This document shows, in pieces, positions 12,732 through 19,511 of a DNA stretch of 34,224 nucleotides (positions within the stretch are counted from its first letter, which is position 1; each line of letters starts with the position of its first letter). Below the pieces are notes generated by a model. The model was not told the origin of the DNA, did not search any database, and was given only the letters and a program-made list of their open reading frames with translations. Origin of the DNA: Halobacillus sp. A1 (lineage in GTDB: Bacteria; Bacillota; Bacilli; Bacillales; Halobacillaceae); NCBI RefSeq assembly GCF_024189295.1, contig NZ_JAIZEN010000027.1, positions 1 through 34,224 on the forward strand, written 5' to 3'. The position numbers and the translations under genes were made by a program.

Positions 12732-12760
12732 ATAATAGCACAAATGAGATAGAGCGTCAA
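12732..12760 (-). promoter_or_regulatory. Sigma-A promoter of rpoB-rpoC
   Basis: On the minus strand TTGACG (12755-12760) and TATTAT (12732-12737) are separated by exactly 17 bp. The -35 hexamer overlaps the stop codon of the preceding methyltransferase gene. Transcription would start near 12725, giving the long leader described separately. Confidence 0.82.
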
Positions 12761-13359
12761 ACTTTTATAGACTTTAAGACATGATAGCCTTTCTTCCTAA
12801 CGACTACCTCCGTGTGACCAAACAACTCTTCAAGCTTCTCCTTTGCTGAAGGAGCCCCTTGTTTCTTTTGAATGACCACCCATAACTCTCCGCCCGGAAG
12901 CAAAGCTTCTGCTGCTTCGGTGAACATGCTGTGAACTACTTGTTTACCTGCGCGGATGGGAGGATTGGTAAGGATCGCCGCAAACGAACGGTCGTCTATA
13001 TTGGAAAATCGATCACTTTCTTTAATAGATACATTCTTCACGTGGTTTTGCTCAGCATTCCGTTCTGCTAAGGTCAGGGCTCTCTCATTCACATCGACCA
13101 TCACAATATGACGATCATGAAAAAATTTCCCCAGAGCTAAGCCGATCGGCCCGTAGCCGCAGCCCAGGTCAAGAATATCACCATCGACTTCCGGCAGCGT
13201 AAAAGCCTCAATTAACTCACGCGACCCGAAATCTACTTCAGATTTTGAGAAGACGGCATGATCAGTCGTAAAAGTAAAGGGATTCCCTTTCAAAGAGAAA
13301 GACCATGTGCGTTCATCGCTTTTCGCCTCTGTTTTTTTTGAATAATAATGTTCAGCCAT
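12757..13359 (-). CDS. ybxB: Class I SAM-dependent methyltransferase, RsmC/YbxB-like
   Basis: This protein of 200 residues is a Rossmann-fold methyltransferase of the RsmC/RlmG type. The SAM-binding motif ILDLGCGYGPIGLAL and the catalytic motif TNPPIRAGK (the NPP[FYI] class acting on exocyclic amines of guanine) are both seen. In E. coli RsmC methylates G1207 of 16S rRNA; that substrate is inferred here. The start MAEHYYSKK at 13359 is chosen over the GTG at 13368 because that GTG is part of the SD AAGGTG. It lies between rplL and rpoB as in B. subtilis, where it is called ybxB. A terminator-type hairpin separates it from rplL, so expression probably relies on readthrough. Confidence 0.93.
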   Translation of the reverse strand: MAEHYYSKKTEAKSDERTWSFSLKGNPFTFTTDHAVFSKSEVDFGSRELIEAFTLPEVDGDILDLGCGYGPIGLALGKFFHDRHIVMVDVNERALTLAERNAEQNHVKNVSIKESDRFSNIDDRSFAAILTNPPIRAGKQVVHSMFTEAAEALLPGGELWVVIQKKQGAPSAKEKLEELFGHTEVVVRKKGYHVLKSIKV

Positions 13360-13380
13360 TAAGAACACCTTCTTGAAAAA

Positions 13381-13418
13381 AATAAGAAAAAGAAAGCTCG
13401 CCGATAATCAGCGAGCTT
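13381..13418 (-). terminator. Terminator after rplL
   Basis: AAGCTCGC (13394-13401) and GCGAGCTT (13411-13418) form an 8-bp perfect stem with a 9-nt loop. On the minus strand it is followed by a T-rich tract (TTCTTTTTCTTATTTTTTTC). It should end most rplJ-rplL transcripts and lets a smaller share continue into ybxB. Confidence 0.85.
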
Positions 13419-13434
13419 AACTTATTTCATGCAA

Positions 13435-13800
13435 TTACTTAACTTCTACAGAAGCTCCAGCTTCTTCTAGCTTAGCTTTAACTTCTTCAGCTTCTTCTTT
13501 AGCAACGCCTTCTTTGATAGCGCCAGGAGCGTTATCAACTAGCTCTTTTGCATCTTTAAGACCAAGACCAGTGATTTCGCGAACTGCTTTAACTACTTTG
13601 ATCTTAGAGCTTCCAGCAGATTGTAGTACTACATCAAATTCAGTTTGCTCTTCTTCAGCTTCGCCACCTGCAGCAGCACCACCAGCAGCAACTGGAGCTG
13701 CAGCAGTTACACCAAATTCTTCTTCAATTGCTTTAACTAGGTCGTTAAGCTCAAGAACAGTCATTTCTTTAATCGCTTCGATAATTTGTTCGTTAGACAT
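13435..13800 (-). CDS. rplL: 50S ribosomal protein L7/L12
   Basis: This 121-residue protein forms the flexible ribosomal stalk that recruits translational GTPases and is present in several copies bound to L10. The N-terminal dimerisation helix ([31 protein letters not shown]), the Ala/Gly-rich hinge (near 33-49) and the C-terminal factor-binding domain ([22 protein letters not shown]) are in the normal order. The length matches the family. The ATG has an AAGGAGG site. It is the second gene of the rplJ-rplL operon, 60 bp after rplJ, and is followed by a terminator. Confidence 0.98.
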   Translation of the reverse strand: MSNEQIIEAIKEMTVLELNDLVKAIEEEFGVTAAAPVAAGGAAAGGEAEEEQTEFDVVLQSAGSSKIKVVKAVREITGLGLKDAKELVDNAPGAIKEGVAKEEAEEVKAKLEEAGASVEVK

Positions 13801-13860
13801 GAGAAATTTCCTCCTTAGATTTTAAAATAAATTTTTATTCATTCAAACATGTGTGTTAAC

Positions 13861-14364
13861 TTACGCGCTTTCTTCTTCTTCTTTTTGTTCTGCAATTGCT
13901 TTTGTAGCATAAGCAAAGTTGCGAACTGGAGCTTGAATCACGCTTAGGAACATAGATACAAGACCTTCGTAGCTTGGAAGAGTAGCAAGTTCCTTGATTT
14001 GATCAAGAGTTGCAACCTGTCCTTCAATCACTCCACCTTTAAGTTCAAGGTTTTGGTGATCTTTTGCAAAGTTGTTAAGAACTTTTGCTGGGGATACAGC
14101 GTCGTCTTCACTGAATGCTAAAGCAGTCGGTCCAACAAGAACTTCATCCAGTTCAGTAAGATCTGTTTCAGCAGTCGCACGGCGAGTCATTGTGTTTTTA
14201 TACACTTTGAACTCAACTCCTGCTTCACGAAGCTGCGCACGAAGCTCTGTTACTTCAGCAACACTTAGTCCGCGGTAATCTACAAGTACTGCAGACTTAC
14301 TGTTACGGAATTTGTCAGCAATTTCAGTTACAACCTGCTGCTTTTGCTCAATAATTTTGCTCAT
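13861..14364 (-). CDS. rplJ: 50S ribosomal protein L10
   Basis: This 167-residue protein anchors L12 dimers at the base of the stalk on 23S rRNA near L11. The N-terminal rRNA-binding part ([31 protein letters not shown]) and the L12-binding C-terminal helix ending [10 protein letters not shown] are typical. The ATG has a GGAGG site. It is first in its operon and is controlled by a leader of the L10 type, to which the L10-L12 complex is expected to bind when in excess, favouring the leader terminator. Confidence 0.97.
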   Translation of the reverse strand: MSKIIEQKQQVVTEIADKFRNSKSAVLVDYRGLSVAEVTELRAQLREAGVEFKVYKNTMTRRATAETDLTELDEVLVGPTALAFSEDDAVSPAKVLNNFAKDHQNLELKGGVIEGQVATLDQIKELATLPSYEGLVSMFLSVIQAPVRNFAYATKAIAEQKEEEESA

Positions 14365-14421
14365 CGTTCCACCTCCTAATAACTTAATGACTTATCATAC
14401 CGATGGGAGTTCGTGCTTCAC

Positions 14422-14456
14422 AAAATAAAAAGTACCTCCACAAGACATGGAGGTAC
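14422..14456 (-). terminator. Attenuator terminator of the L10 leader
   Basis: GTACCTCC (14432-14439) and GGAGGTAC (14449-14456) form an 8-bp perfect stem with a 9-nt loop, and the minus-strand RNA continues with TTTTTATTTT. It lies about 60 nt upstream of the rplJ start and is the regulated stop of the leader. Confidence 0.9.
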
Positions 14457-14576
14457 GTATGTCAGAACAGGTCGATGAAAAGCTGTCCTGTTTATGCACA
14501 CACCTCGGCAGGAAATTAAGCGGGATCCGCACCTGCTGTCTTCGGTATAACGTATTCAATTTATACAACGTTTCTA
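14422..14576 (-). ncRNA. L10 leader (autoregulatory ribosomal protein leader)
   Basis: The untranslated leader of rplJ carries features I recognise from the Firmicute L10 leader family: a conserved segment GACAGCAGGTGC, its partner CTGCCGAGGTGTG about 35 nt later, and a terminal hairpin with T-run (14422-14456). In B. subtilis this type of leader is thought to bind L10-L12 in place of the 23S rRNA site and promote termination. The leader spans most of the 251-bp rplA-rplJ gap. The full secondary structure was not computed. Confidence 0.85.
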
Positions 14577-14605
14577 ATTATAAGAAATTAAAAACGGAAA
14601 GTCAA
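14577..14605 (-). promoter_or_regulatory. Sigma-A promoter of rplJ-rplL
   Basis: TTGACT (14600-14605) and a perfect TATAAT (14577-14582) are 17 bp apart on the minus strand. The promoter begins only about 10 bp after the rplA stop codon, and transcription would start near 14570. Confidence 0.9.
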
Positions 14606-14615
14606 CCATTATTTA

Positions 14616-15311
14616 TTACTTCACGAAGCCGGATACATCAACTTTGATTCCAGGCCCCATTGTAGAAGATACGGCAGCATTACGCATGTAGGTACCTTTT
14701 GAAGCTTGAGGCTTAGCTTTCACTAACTGATCAGTGATTGCTTTGAAGTTCTCAACAAGCTTTTCTTGATCGAAAGAAGCTTTTCCAATAGGTACATGGA
14801 TGTTAGCCGCTTTATCGACACGGTATTCTACTTTACCTGCTTTAATTTCATTAACTGCTTTTTCAACTTCAAAAGTAACTGTTCCTGTTTTAGGGTTCGG
14901 CATAAGTCCTTTTGGTCCAAGTACTCGACCAAGCTTACCAACTTCAGCCATCATATCAGGTGTTGCAACAACTACGTCGAAATCGAACCATCCTTGATTA
15001 ATTTGGCTGATCAAGTCTTGTTCTCCTACGTAGTCAGCTCCAGCAGCTTCTGCTTCTTTCGCTTTATCACCTTTAGCGAAAACTAGAACGCGCTGAGTCT
15101 TACCTGTACCGTGTGGAAGCACCATTGCTCCACGGATTTGCTGGTCTGCTTTCTTAGGGTCAACCCCAAGACGGAAAGCCGCTTCAACAGTTTCATCAAA
15201 GCTCGCCTTTGATGTTTCTTTCACAAGACTAACTGCTTCTTGTACTTCATAAGCTTTTGTACGGTCAACAAGTTTTTGTAGTTCTTGTTGCTTTTTGCTT
15301 TTTTTAGCCAT
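14616..15311 (-). CDS. rplA: 50S ribosomal protein L1
   Basis: This 231-residue protein forms the mobile L1 stalk that helps release E-site tRNA. The signature [12 protein letters not shown], the preceding [11 protein letters not shown] and the C-terminal [11 protein letters not shown] are diagnostic. The ATG has a GGAGG ribosome binding site. It follows rplK by 115 bp, a gap that holds a strong stem-loop. In E. coli L1 represses its own operon by binding the mRNA. Confidence 0.98.
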   Translation of the reverse strand: MAKKSKKQQELQKLVDRTKAYEVQEAVSLVKETSKASFDETVEAAFRLGVDPKKADQQIRGAMVLPHGTGKTQRVLVFAKGDKAKEAEAAGADYVGEQDLISQINQGWFDFDVVVATPDMMAEVGKLGRVLGPKGLMPNPKTGTVTFEVEKAVNEIKAGKVEYRVDKAANIHVPIGKASFDQEKLVENFKAITDQLVKAKPQASKGTYMRNAAVSSTMGPGIKVDVSGFVK

Positions 15312-15359
15312 TTTTATTTCCTCCTCATTGTGGTTTTAACGGATTAACCTCCCACGAAT

Positions 15360-15400
15360 AAAGGTTGCGAACCTAGGATCACTCCTGTTTCGCAACCTTT
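15360..15400 (-). other. 12-bp perfect stem-loop between rplK and rplA
   Basis: AAAGGTTGCGAA (15360-15371) and TTCGCAACCTTT (15389-15400) are perfectly complementary. A small inner stem (AGGA with TCCT) is possible in the 17-nt loop. On the minus strand the stem is followed by ATTCGTGGG, which is not a true T-run, though the stem itself ends in TTT. It may be a weak terminator, an RNase processing site, or a binding site for L1 or L11. Its role is not settled by the sequence. Confidence 0.7.
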
Positions 15401-15426
15401 AACTCCATTAGAGTGACGCTGTGGGA

Positions 15427-15852
15427 TTAGTCTTCAACTGTGATTCCCATACTGCGCGCTGTACCTTCAACCATGCGCATTGCAGCTTCAACGTCAGCAG
15501 CATTCAAGTCAGGCATTTTTGTTTCAGCGATTTCTTTTACTTGATCGCGTTTAACAGAAGCTACCTTGTTACGGTTTGGCTCACCTGAACCTGATTCGAT
15601 TCCGGCTGCTTTCTTAAGCAGAACAGCAGCTGGTGGAGTTTTTGTAACAAATGTAAAAGAACGATCTTCAAAAACAGAGATCTCTACGGGAATGATCATT
15701 CCTGCTTGATCTTGTGTTTTAGCGTTAAATTCTTTACAGAAGCCCATGATATTAATACCCGCTTGTCCTAGTGCCGGTCCTACCGGTGGAGCTGGGTTCG
15801 CTTTACCTGCTGGAATCTGTAGCTTTACAACTTTAATAACTTTTTTAGCCAC
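15427..15852 (-). CDS. rplK: 50S ribosomal protein L11 (GTG start)
   Basis: This 141-residue protein binds the GTPase-associated region of 23S rRNA and is needed for RelA-type stringent signalling. The start (M)[19 protein letters not shown], the segment [17 protein letters not shown] and the end [13 protein letters not shown] match L11. The frame is open to 15909, but the GTG at 15852 fits the family N-terminus, and AAGGAGGTG (15859-15867) precedes it by about 6 nt. It is transcribed from its own promoter after nusG and followed by rplA. Confidence 0.97.
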   Translation of the reverse strand: MAKKVIKVVKLQIPAGKANPAPPVGPALGQAGINIMGFCKEFNAKTQDQAGMIIPVEISVFEDRSFTFVTKTPPAAVLLKKAAGIESGSGEPNRNKVASVKRDQVKEIAETKMPDLNAADVEAAMRMVEGTARSMGITVED

Positions 15853-15959
15853 GAGACACACCTCCTTAAAGTCCGTGATGTGGTAATAGGGTTTTCCCCT
15901 CCCACTCATTTACAATATGCGTTAACGCCTCTTCCTCGAGGCACATAATGAACATAAGA

Positions 15960-15988
15960 ATTTTAGCATCTATTCAAACATATTGCAA
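15960..15988 (-). promoter_or_regulatory. Sigma-A promoter of rplK-rplA
   Basis: TTGCAA (15983-15988) and TAAAAT (15960-15965) are 17 bp apart on the minus strand, beginning about 15 bp after the nusG stop. The leader of about 100 nt contains short palindromes, including GCGTTAACGC. Confidence 0.65.
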
Positions 15989-16002
15989 GGGTGAGAGAGA
16001 AT

Positions 16003-16539
16003 TTATAATTTTTCTATTTGTGAGAAATCTAATTCAACCGGAGTTTCACGGCCGAACATATTGACATGTACTTTGACTTTCTGCTTATCGACATCAATCG
16101 ATTCGATGGTGCCGGTAAAGTTGGCGAACGGCCCTTCTTTTACAGTGACGCTCTCTTTTATATCAAAATCGATATCTGCTTTAGAAGGCTCCTTCATTCC
16201 CATGCGTTTAAGCACGGTATCTGCTTCTTCAGGCAAGAGAGGGATTGGCTTTGATCCGGAACCAGTCGAGCCAACGAAGCCAGTGACTCCAGGAGTATTT
16301 CGAACGACATACCAGGAGTCGTCTGTCATGACCATTTCAGCGATGACATAACCCGGGAACACCTTTTTCTTATTCACTTTACGTTTACCATTTTTGATTT
16401 CAGTTTCTTCATCTTCAGGAACAAGTACACGAAAGATCTTGTCTTCCATTCCCATTGACTCGACTCGTTTTTCTAAGTTGGTCTTCACTTTGTTTTCATA
16501 ACCTGAATACGTGTGGACCACATACCATCTTTTTTCCAT
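16003..16539 (-). CDS. nusG: Transcription elongation/termination factor NusG
   Basis: This 178-residue protein binds the RNA polymerase clamp. In B. subtilis it promotes sequence-specific pausing and stimulates many intrinsic terminators. The NGN domain (WYVVHTYSGYENKVKTNLEKR, VFPGYVIAEMVM, VRNTPGVTGFVG) and the C-terminal KOW motif (VKEGPFANFTGTIESID) are present. The length matches the family. The ATG at 16539 is certain because TAA precedes it in frame. No SD is close: the best site, AAGGGAGGGAA (16564-16574), is about 26 nt away and separated by a hairpin. A strong terminator lies between it and secE. Confidence 0.97.
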   Translation of the reverse strand: MEKRWYVVHTYSGYENKVKTNLEKRVESMGMEDKIFRVLVPEDEETEIKNGKRKVNKKKVFPGYVIAEMVMTDDSWYVVRNTPGVTGFVGSTGSGSKPIPLLPEEADTVLKRMGMKEPSKADIDFDIKESVTVKEGPFANFTGTIESIDVDKQKVKVHVNMFGRETPVELDFSQIEKL

Positions 16540-16546
16540 TTATGCA

Positions 16547-16574
16547 GGACAAGCGGCTTGCCCTTCCCTCCCTT
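16547..16574 (-). promoter_or_regulatory. Distant nusG ribosome binding site with bridging hairpin
   Basis: On the minus strand AAGGGAGGGAA (16564-16574) is followed directly by GGGCAAGCCGCTTGTCC (16547-16563), which can fold into a 7-bp stem with a CCG loop and one G-U pair. Then come TGCATAA and the nusG ATG. Without the hairpin, the linear distance from GGAGG to the ATG is about 26 nt, too long for normal initiation. With it, the effective spacing is close to 10 nt. Confidence 0.65.
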
Positions 16575-16604
16575 ATCGATCGTATTAAAAAGATTTCCAA
16601 CATG

Positions 16605-16629
16605 AAAAAACCCGTTAAACGGGTTTTTT
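16605..16629 (-). terminator. Intrinsic terminator between secE and nusG
   Basis: AAAAAACCCGT (16605-16615) and ACGGGTTTTTT (16619-16629) form an 11-bp stem with a TAA loop. On the minus strand the last six bases of the stem are T. The structure would work in both directions. It stands 66 bp before the nusG start, and I see no convincing promoter between it and nusG. Confidence 0.88.
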
Positions 16630-16673
16630 GCAACAAGACTATTATCTAGTATATCACAAATTTGACTGTACTA

Positions 16674-16847
16674 TTAGCTCGGAATGAGTTCAAGTATTTG
16701 TGTGATGCCTAAGTCTACTACCGCAAAAAACACGGCTACAAAAGCTACAGTAAAAAGTACGGTAATCGTATACCTCGTTAATTCCTGCCCTTTAGGCCAG
16801 CTCACTTTACGCATTTCGCGAGATACATTTTTAAAGAACTTGATCAT
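16674..16847 (-). CDS. secE: Preprotein translocase subunit SecE
   Basis: This 57-residue protein is the short Gram-positive form of SecE, which clamps SecY in the SecYEG channel of the cytoplasmic membrane. The translation reads MIKFFKNVSREMRKVSWPKG, then QELTRYTITVLFTVAFVAVF, then FAVVDLGITQILELIPS. The amphipathic N-terminal helix with the conserved RKVSWPK block (13-19) is followed by a single transmembrane segment (about 28-45). GGGGGT precedes the ATG by about 9 nt. The place between rpmG and nusG is the normal one. It is too short for many gene-finding cut-offs. Confidence 0.95.
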   Translation of the reverse strand: MIKFFKNVSREMRKVSWPKGQELTRYTITVLFTVAFVAVFFAVVDLGITQILELIPS

Positions 16848-16888
16848 ACTGATACTACCCCCAAACTTACGCCCACCGGCTTCATCCT

Positions 16889-17038
16889 CTATTTCGTTTC
16901 ACGGTGAAGTGTATGTTCACTACACGTTTTGCAAAACTTGCGAACTTCTAAACGTTCGGACTGATTCGAGCGATTTATATTTGTAGTATAATTACGGCTT
17001 AAACATTTGGTACAGGCAAGAATAACTTTTTTTCTCAA
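16889..17038 (-). CDS. rpmG: 50S ribosomal protein L33, zinc-binding form (TTG start)
   Basis: This small ribosomal protein of 49 residues reads [20 protein letters not shown], then [20 protein letters not shown], then EHTLHRETK. All four zinc cysteines (C9, C12, C36, C39) are kept, so it is the C+ type; many Firmicutes also carry a C- copy elsewhere that takes over under zinc starvation. The start is a TTG with GAGGTGA 6 nt upstream; no ATG or GTG is in frame nearby. It heads the rpmG-secE transcript, with a sigma-A promoter about 40 nt upstream. In B. subtilis this position is held by rpmGB. Confidence 0.93.
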   Translation of the reverse strand: MRKKVILACTKCLSRNYTTNINRSNQSERLEVRKFCKTCSEHTLHRETK

Positions 17039-17077
17039 CGACAGTCACCTCATTTCAGAGGTATATTCACTTTCACT

Positions 17078-17106
17078 AATGTAGCACGCTTACTATCTAG
17101 TGTCAA
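17078..17106 (-). promoter_or_regulatory. Sigma-A promoter of rpmG-secE(-nusG)
   Basis: A perfect TTGACA (17101-17106) and TACATT (17078-17083) are 17 bp apart on the minus strand. It starts about 12 bp after the sigH stop codon; transcription would begin near 17071. Confidence 0.83.
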
Positions 17107-17117
17107 TTCACGTTTTG

Positions 17118-17771
17118 TTAAGTAGTTTCTGAGAACTCTATATACCTCTCAAGCTTACGTTTCACCCGCTGCAGTGCATTATCTATTGACTTGATATGCC
17201 GGTTCAGCTCAACTGAAATCTCCTGATACGTCTTCCCATCTAAATATAGCGCCAATACTTTCTGCTCGAGGTCGCTTAACAGCTCAGAGATTTTTTCTTC
17301 TATGTCTCCAAATCTTTCTTTGTTGACCATCAACTCCTGAGGGTCGATAGCTTTCGAGCCAGCTATGACATCAAGGAGGGTGCGATCTGCTTCTTCATCA
17401 AAAATAGGCTTGTCCAGTGAGACGTATGAATTTAGTGGAATGTGTTTTTGACGAGTGGCCGTTTTAATAGCGGTAATAATCTGACGGGTAACACACAGTT
17501 CAGCAAAGGCTTTGAAAGAAGAGAGTTTGTCTCCCTGATAATCACGGATAGCCTTATACAGACCGATCATCCCTTCTTGCACAATGTCTTCCCGATCTGC
17601 GCCAATGAGGAAATACGTCCGGGCTTTAGCACGAACGAAATTTTTGTACTTGTCAATCAAAAAATCCAGCGCCTGGACTTGTCCCAGATTGATTCTTTCT
17701 ATTATTTCTTCGTCATCAAGTCTACTAAAATCCAACTTCTCGATGCCTGTCTTCGTTTGTCCGATGCTCAC
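17118..17771 (-). CDS. sigH: RNA polymerase sigma-H factor (GTG start)
   Basis: This 217-residue sigma-70-family factor directs transition-phase and early sporulation genes. Region 2 (DKYKNFVRAKARTYFLIGADREDIVQEGMIGLYKAIRDYQ, with the core-binding and -10 recognition helices) and region 4 (KVLALYLDGKTYQEISVELNRHIKSIDNALQRVKRKLERY) are intact, and the block RQIITAIKTATRQKHIPLNSYVSLDKPIFDEE is near-identical to B. subtilis SigH. GGAGGGATC precedes the GTG. In B. subtilis sigH is repressed by AbrB at a sigma-A promoter; a matching promoter is seen here. Its presence suggests, but does not prove, a spore-forming host. Confidence 0.97.
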   Translation of the reverse strand: MSIGQTKTGIEKLDFSRLDDEEIIERINLGQVQALDFLIDKYKNFVRAKARTYFLIGADREDIVQEGMIGLYKAIRDYQGDKLSSFKAFAELCVTRQIITAIKTATRQKHIPLNSYVSLDKPIFDEEADRTLLDVIAGSKAIDPQELMVNKERFGDIEEKISELLSDLEQKVLALYLDGKTYQEISVELNRHIKSIDNALQRVKRKLERYIEFSETT

Positions 17772-17809
17772 ACAGGATCCCTCCGACTTAGATTCCTAAA
17801 TATAGAAAT

Positions 17810-17839
17810 ATTATACAGTAAGCGTTTCAAAAGCGTCAA
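17810..17839 (-). promoter_or_regulatory. Sigma-A promoter of sigH
   Basis: TTGACG (17834-17839) and a perfect TATAAT (17810-17815) are separated by 18 bp on the minus strand, in the 79-bp rae1-sigH gap. The AT-rich surroundings are compatible with AbrB binding, which has no strict consensus. Confidence 0.8.
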
Positions 17840-17850
17840 TAAGGCGAAAG

Positions 17851-18360
17851 CTATTTATCGCCTCGTCTCCACTTCTCAAAAATATCACGTATTTCTTTAT
17901 TCATCGGGATTTTAGACTGATATTTTAATTGTTTATGAGATTCAACATCTTTTTTTATTTCTTGTTGAATATTGGTCAATTCAATGTACAATTCCCTTGC
18001 TGATTTCCTAAAAGCGCCCTGAGCAAAGATCGTCCGCTGTTCTGCATAGTCAGACGTTGCTACATAGACTTTGGTCCGCACATCATTCAATTCACCAGCC
18101 AGCTTTTCGATCCTCTCATCTGCTGTTTCATTTTCTTTTGTATAAATGACTTCCACATTGAAATTCTTTTGTTTATTTTCAAGACCTCTGACGTGGTAGG
18201 CATCAAACACGATAATTAAGCGGACGCCCGTGTAGGACTGGTACTCAGCCAGCATTTCGACAAGGAGCTGTCTGGCTTGTCCTAGGTCTGTATCTTTCAT
18301 TTTTTTGAGATCCGGCCAAGCACCAATGATATTATAGCCATCTACTAATAAGACATTCAT
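17851..18360 (-). CDS. rae1: NYN/PIN-domain ribosome-associated endoribonuclease Rae1 (YacP)
   Basis: This protein of 169 residues belongs to the YacP/NYN family. The N-terminal MNVLLVDGYNIIGAWPDL carries the family acidic residue D7, and further acidic positions follow in LIIVFDAYHVRG and VYVATSDYAEQR, as expected for a PIN-like metal site. In B. subtilis Rae1 enters the ribosomal A site and cleaves certain mRNAs during translation; that role is inferred here. The start lies 3 nt after the rlmB stop, so the two are translationally close. It is the last gene of the cysE-led operon. The C-terminus is basic. Confidence 0.92.
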   Translation of the reverse strand: MNVLLVDGYNIIGAWPDLKKMKDTDLGQARQLLVEMLAEYQSYTGVRLIIVFDAYHVRGLENKQKNFNVEVIYTKENETADERIEKLAGELNDVRTKVYVATSDYAEQRTIFAQGAFRKSARELYIELTNIQQEIKKDVESHKQLKYQSKIPMNKEIRDIFEKWRRGDK

Positions 18361-18363
18361 CTC

Positions 18364-19107
18364 TTAATCCCCTAGAGGGTGACGCTTCCTGTAGACTTCA
18401 TACATCAGTAATGAAGCAGCCACTGATGCGTTTAGCGAAGTGACTTGTCCAGCCATCGGCAGACTCACAGTCCAATCGCATTTATCTTTTGTCAGACGGC
18501 TCATTCCTTTGCCTTCGCTTCCGATCACTAAGGCTATTGCCATTTTTCCGTCAAGCTGACGATAATCCTCGGTGCCTTCTGCATCTGTGCCGACGACCCA
18601 CACAAACCGCTCCTTCAGATCATCGATCGTCCGTGACAGGTTCGTTACTCTGGCTACTGGAATATATTCAATCGCTCCTGTGGAGGTCTTAGCGACGGTC
18701 GAAGTCAAGCCTACCGAGCGCCGCTTCGGAATAATCACCCCGTGAGCCCCGCTGGCGTCAGCCGTTCGTAAAATGGAACCTAAGTTATGAGGATCTTCGA
18801 TTTCATCTAAAATAATAAAAAACGGCTCTTCCCCTTTAGACTCGGCCCGTGCAAAAAGGTCATCGATGTCACTGTATTCATACGCGGCTACCGCGGCAAT
18901 CACTCCCTGATGGTTGCCATCAGAAAGTTGATCGATCTTTTTCTTTGGGGCTTTCTGGACAAGCACCCCATGCTCTTTCGCCGTTTGTTCAATTTTCCGT
19001 AAAGCTTGCGGCTGCAGCTGATCGGATACAAACACTTTATTTATGGAGCGGCCTGACCTCATCGCCTCAAGGACTGGGTTTTTACCGATAATCCATTCAT
19101 CACTCAT
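18364..19107 (-). CDS. rlmB: 23S rRNA 2'-O-ribose methyltransferase, TrmH/RlmB family
   Basis: This 247-residue SPOUT enzyme resembles RlmB, which methylates the ribose of G2251 in the P loop of 23S rRNA in E. coli. The N-terminal substrate-binding domain ([27 protein letters not shown]) is followed by SPOUT motif 1 ([24 protein letters not shown]), motif 2 ([20 protein letters not shown]) and motif 3 ([18 protein letters not shown]). The ATG overlaps the mrnC stop (ATGA), which suggests translational coupling. The exact target nucleotide is inferred from the family and neighbourhood (yacO in B. subtilis). Confidence 0.93.
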   Translation of the reverse strand: MSDEWIIGKNPVLEAMRSGRSINKVFVSDQLQPQALRKIEQTAKEHGVLVQKAPKKKIDQLSDGNHQGVIAAVAAYEYSDIDDLFARAESKGEEPFFIILDEIEDPHNLGSILRTADASGAHGVIIPKRRSVGLTSTVAKTSTGAIEYIPVARVTNLSRTIDDLKERFVWVVGTDAEGTEDYRQLDGKMAIALVIGSEGKGMSRLTKDKCDWTVSLPMAGQVTSLNASVAASLLMYEVYRKRHPLGD

Positions 19108-19511
19108 GATTTGCTTCTCCTTTCCTCGACAATTTGTATAGCGGAATCGATCAGCTCTTGCAGGCGTTCCTCATTTCCGGATAAATAATGAAATCCAAGA
19201 ACCGCTTCAAAAGCTGTCGAGTACCGATAAGTCTGTACATCGGTGTTTTTAGGAATGGTTCCTGATTTTGCGTTACGCCCTCGCCGTAAGACACCTTCTT
19301 CTTCTTCTGTCAGCATGCCCTGGTCATTCCATGCTTGTACGACTTTGGCCTGTGATTTTGCGGAAACAAACTGGACGGCTGTTCTATGCAGCTGCTCCGG
19401 TTTGATTTCTCCTTTTGCTAATAGGTGGCGGCGCACATAAAGTTCATAAACCCCGTCCCCCATATAAGCGAGCGCGAGGCTTTTCATTTGTTTAACGTTA
19501 GTGAATTCCAT
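19104..19511 (-). CDS. mrnC: Mini-ribonuclease III
   Basis: This 135-residue protein is an RNase III catalytic domain without a dsRNA-binding domain. In B. subtilis it matures both ends of 23S rRNA. The active-site segment [15 protein letters not shown] holds D19 and E23, and the second acidic segment is [21 protein letters not shown] basic loop RRGRNAKSG is present. The start shares one base with the cysS stop (TGATG), and the stop overlaps rlmB. The length is slightly shorter than the B. subtilis protein (about 143). Confidence 0.95.
   Translation of the reverse strand: MEFTNVKQMKSLALAYMGDGVYELYVRRHLLAKGEIKPEQLHRTAVQFVSAKSQAKVVQAWNDQGMLTEEEEGVLRRGRNAKSGTIPKNTDVQTYRYSTAFEAVLGFHYLSGNEERLQELIDSAIQIVEERRSKS

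Noticed and set aside
16572-16600. TTGGAA-N17-GATAAG as a nusG promoter
   Set aside because: The -10 is poor, and transcription would begin downstream of the only SD, so the message would lack a ribosome binding site.
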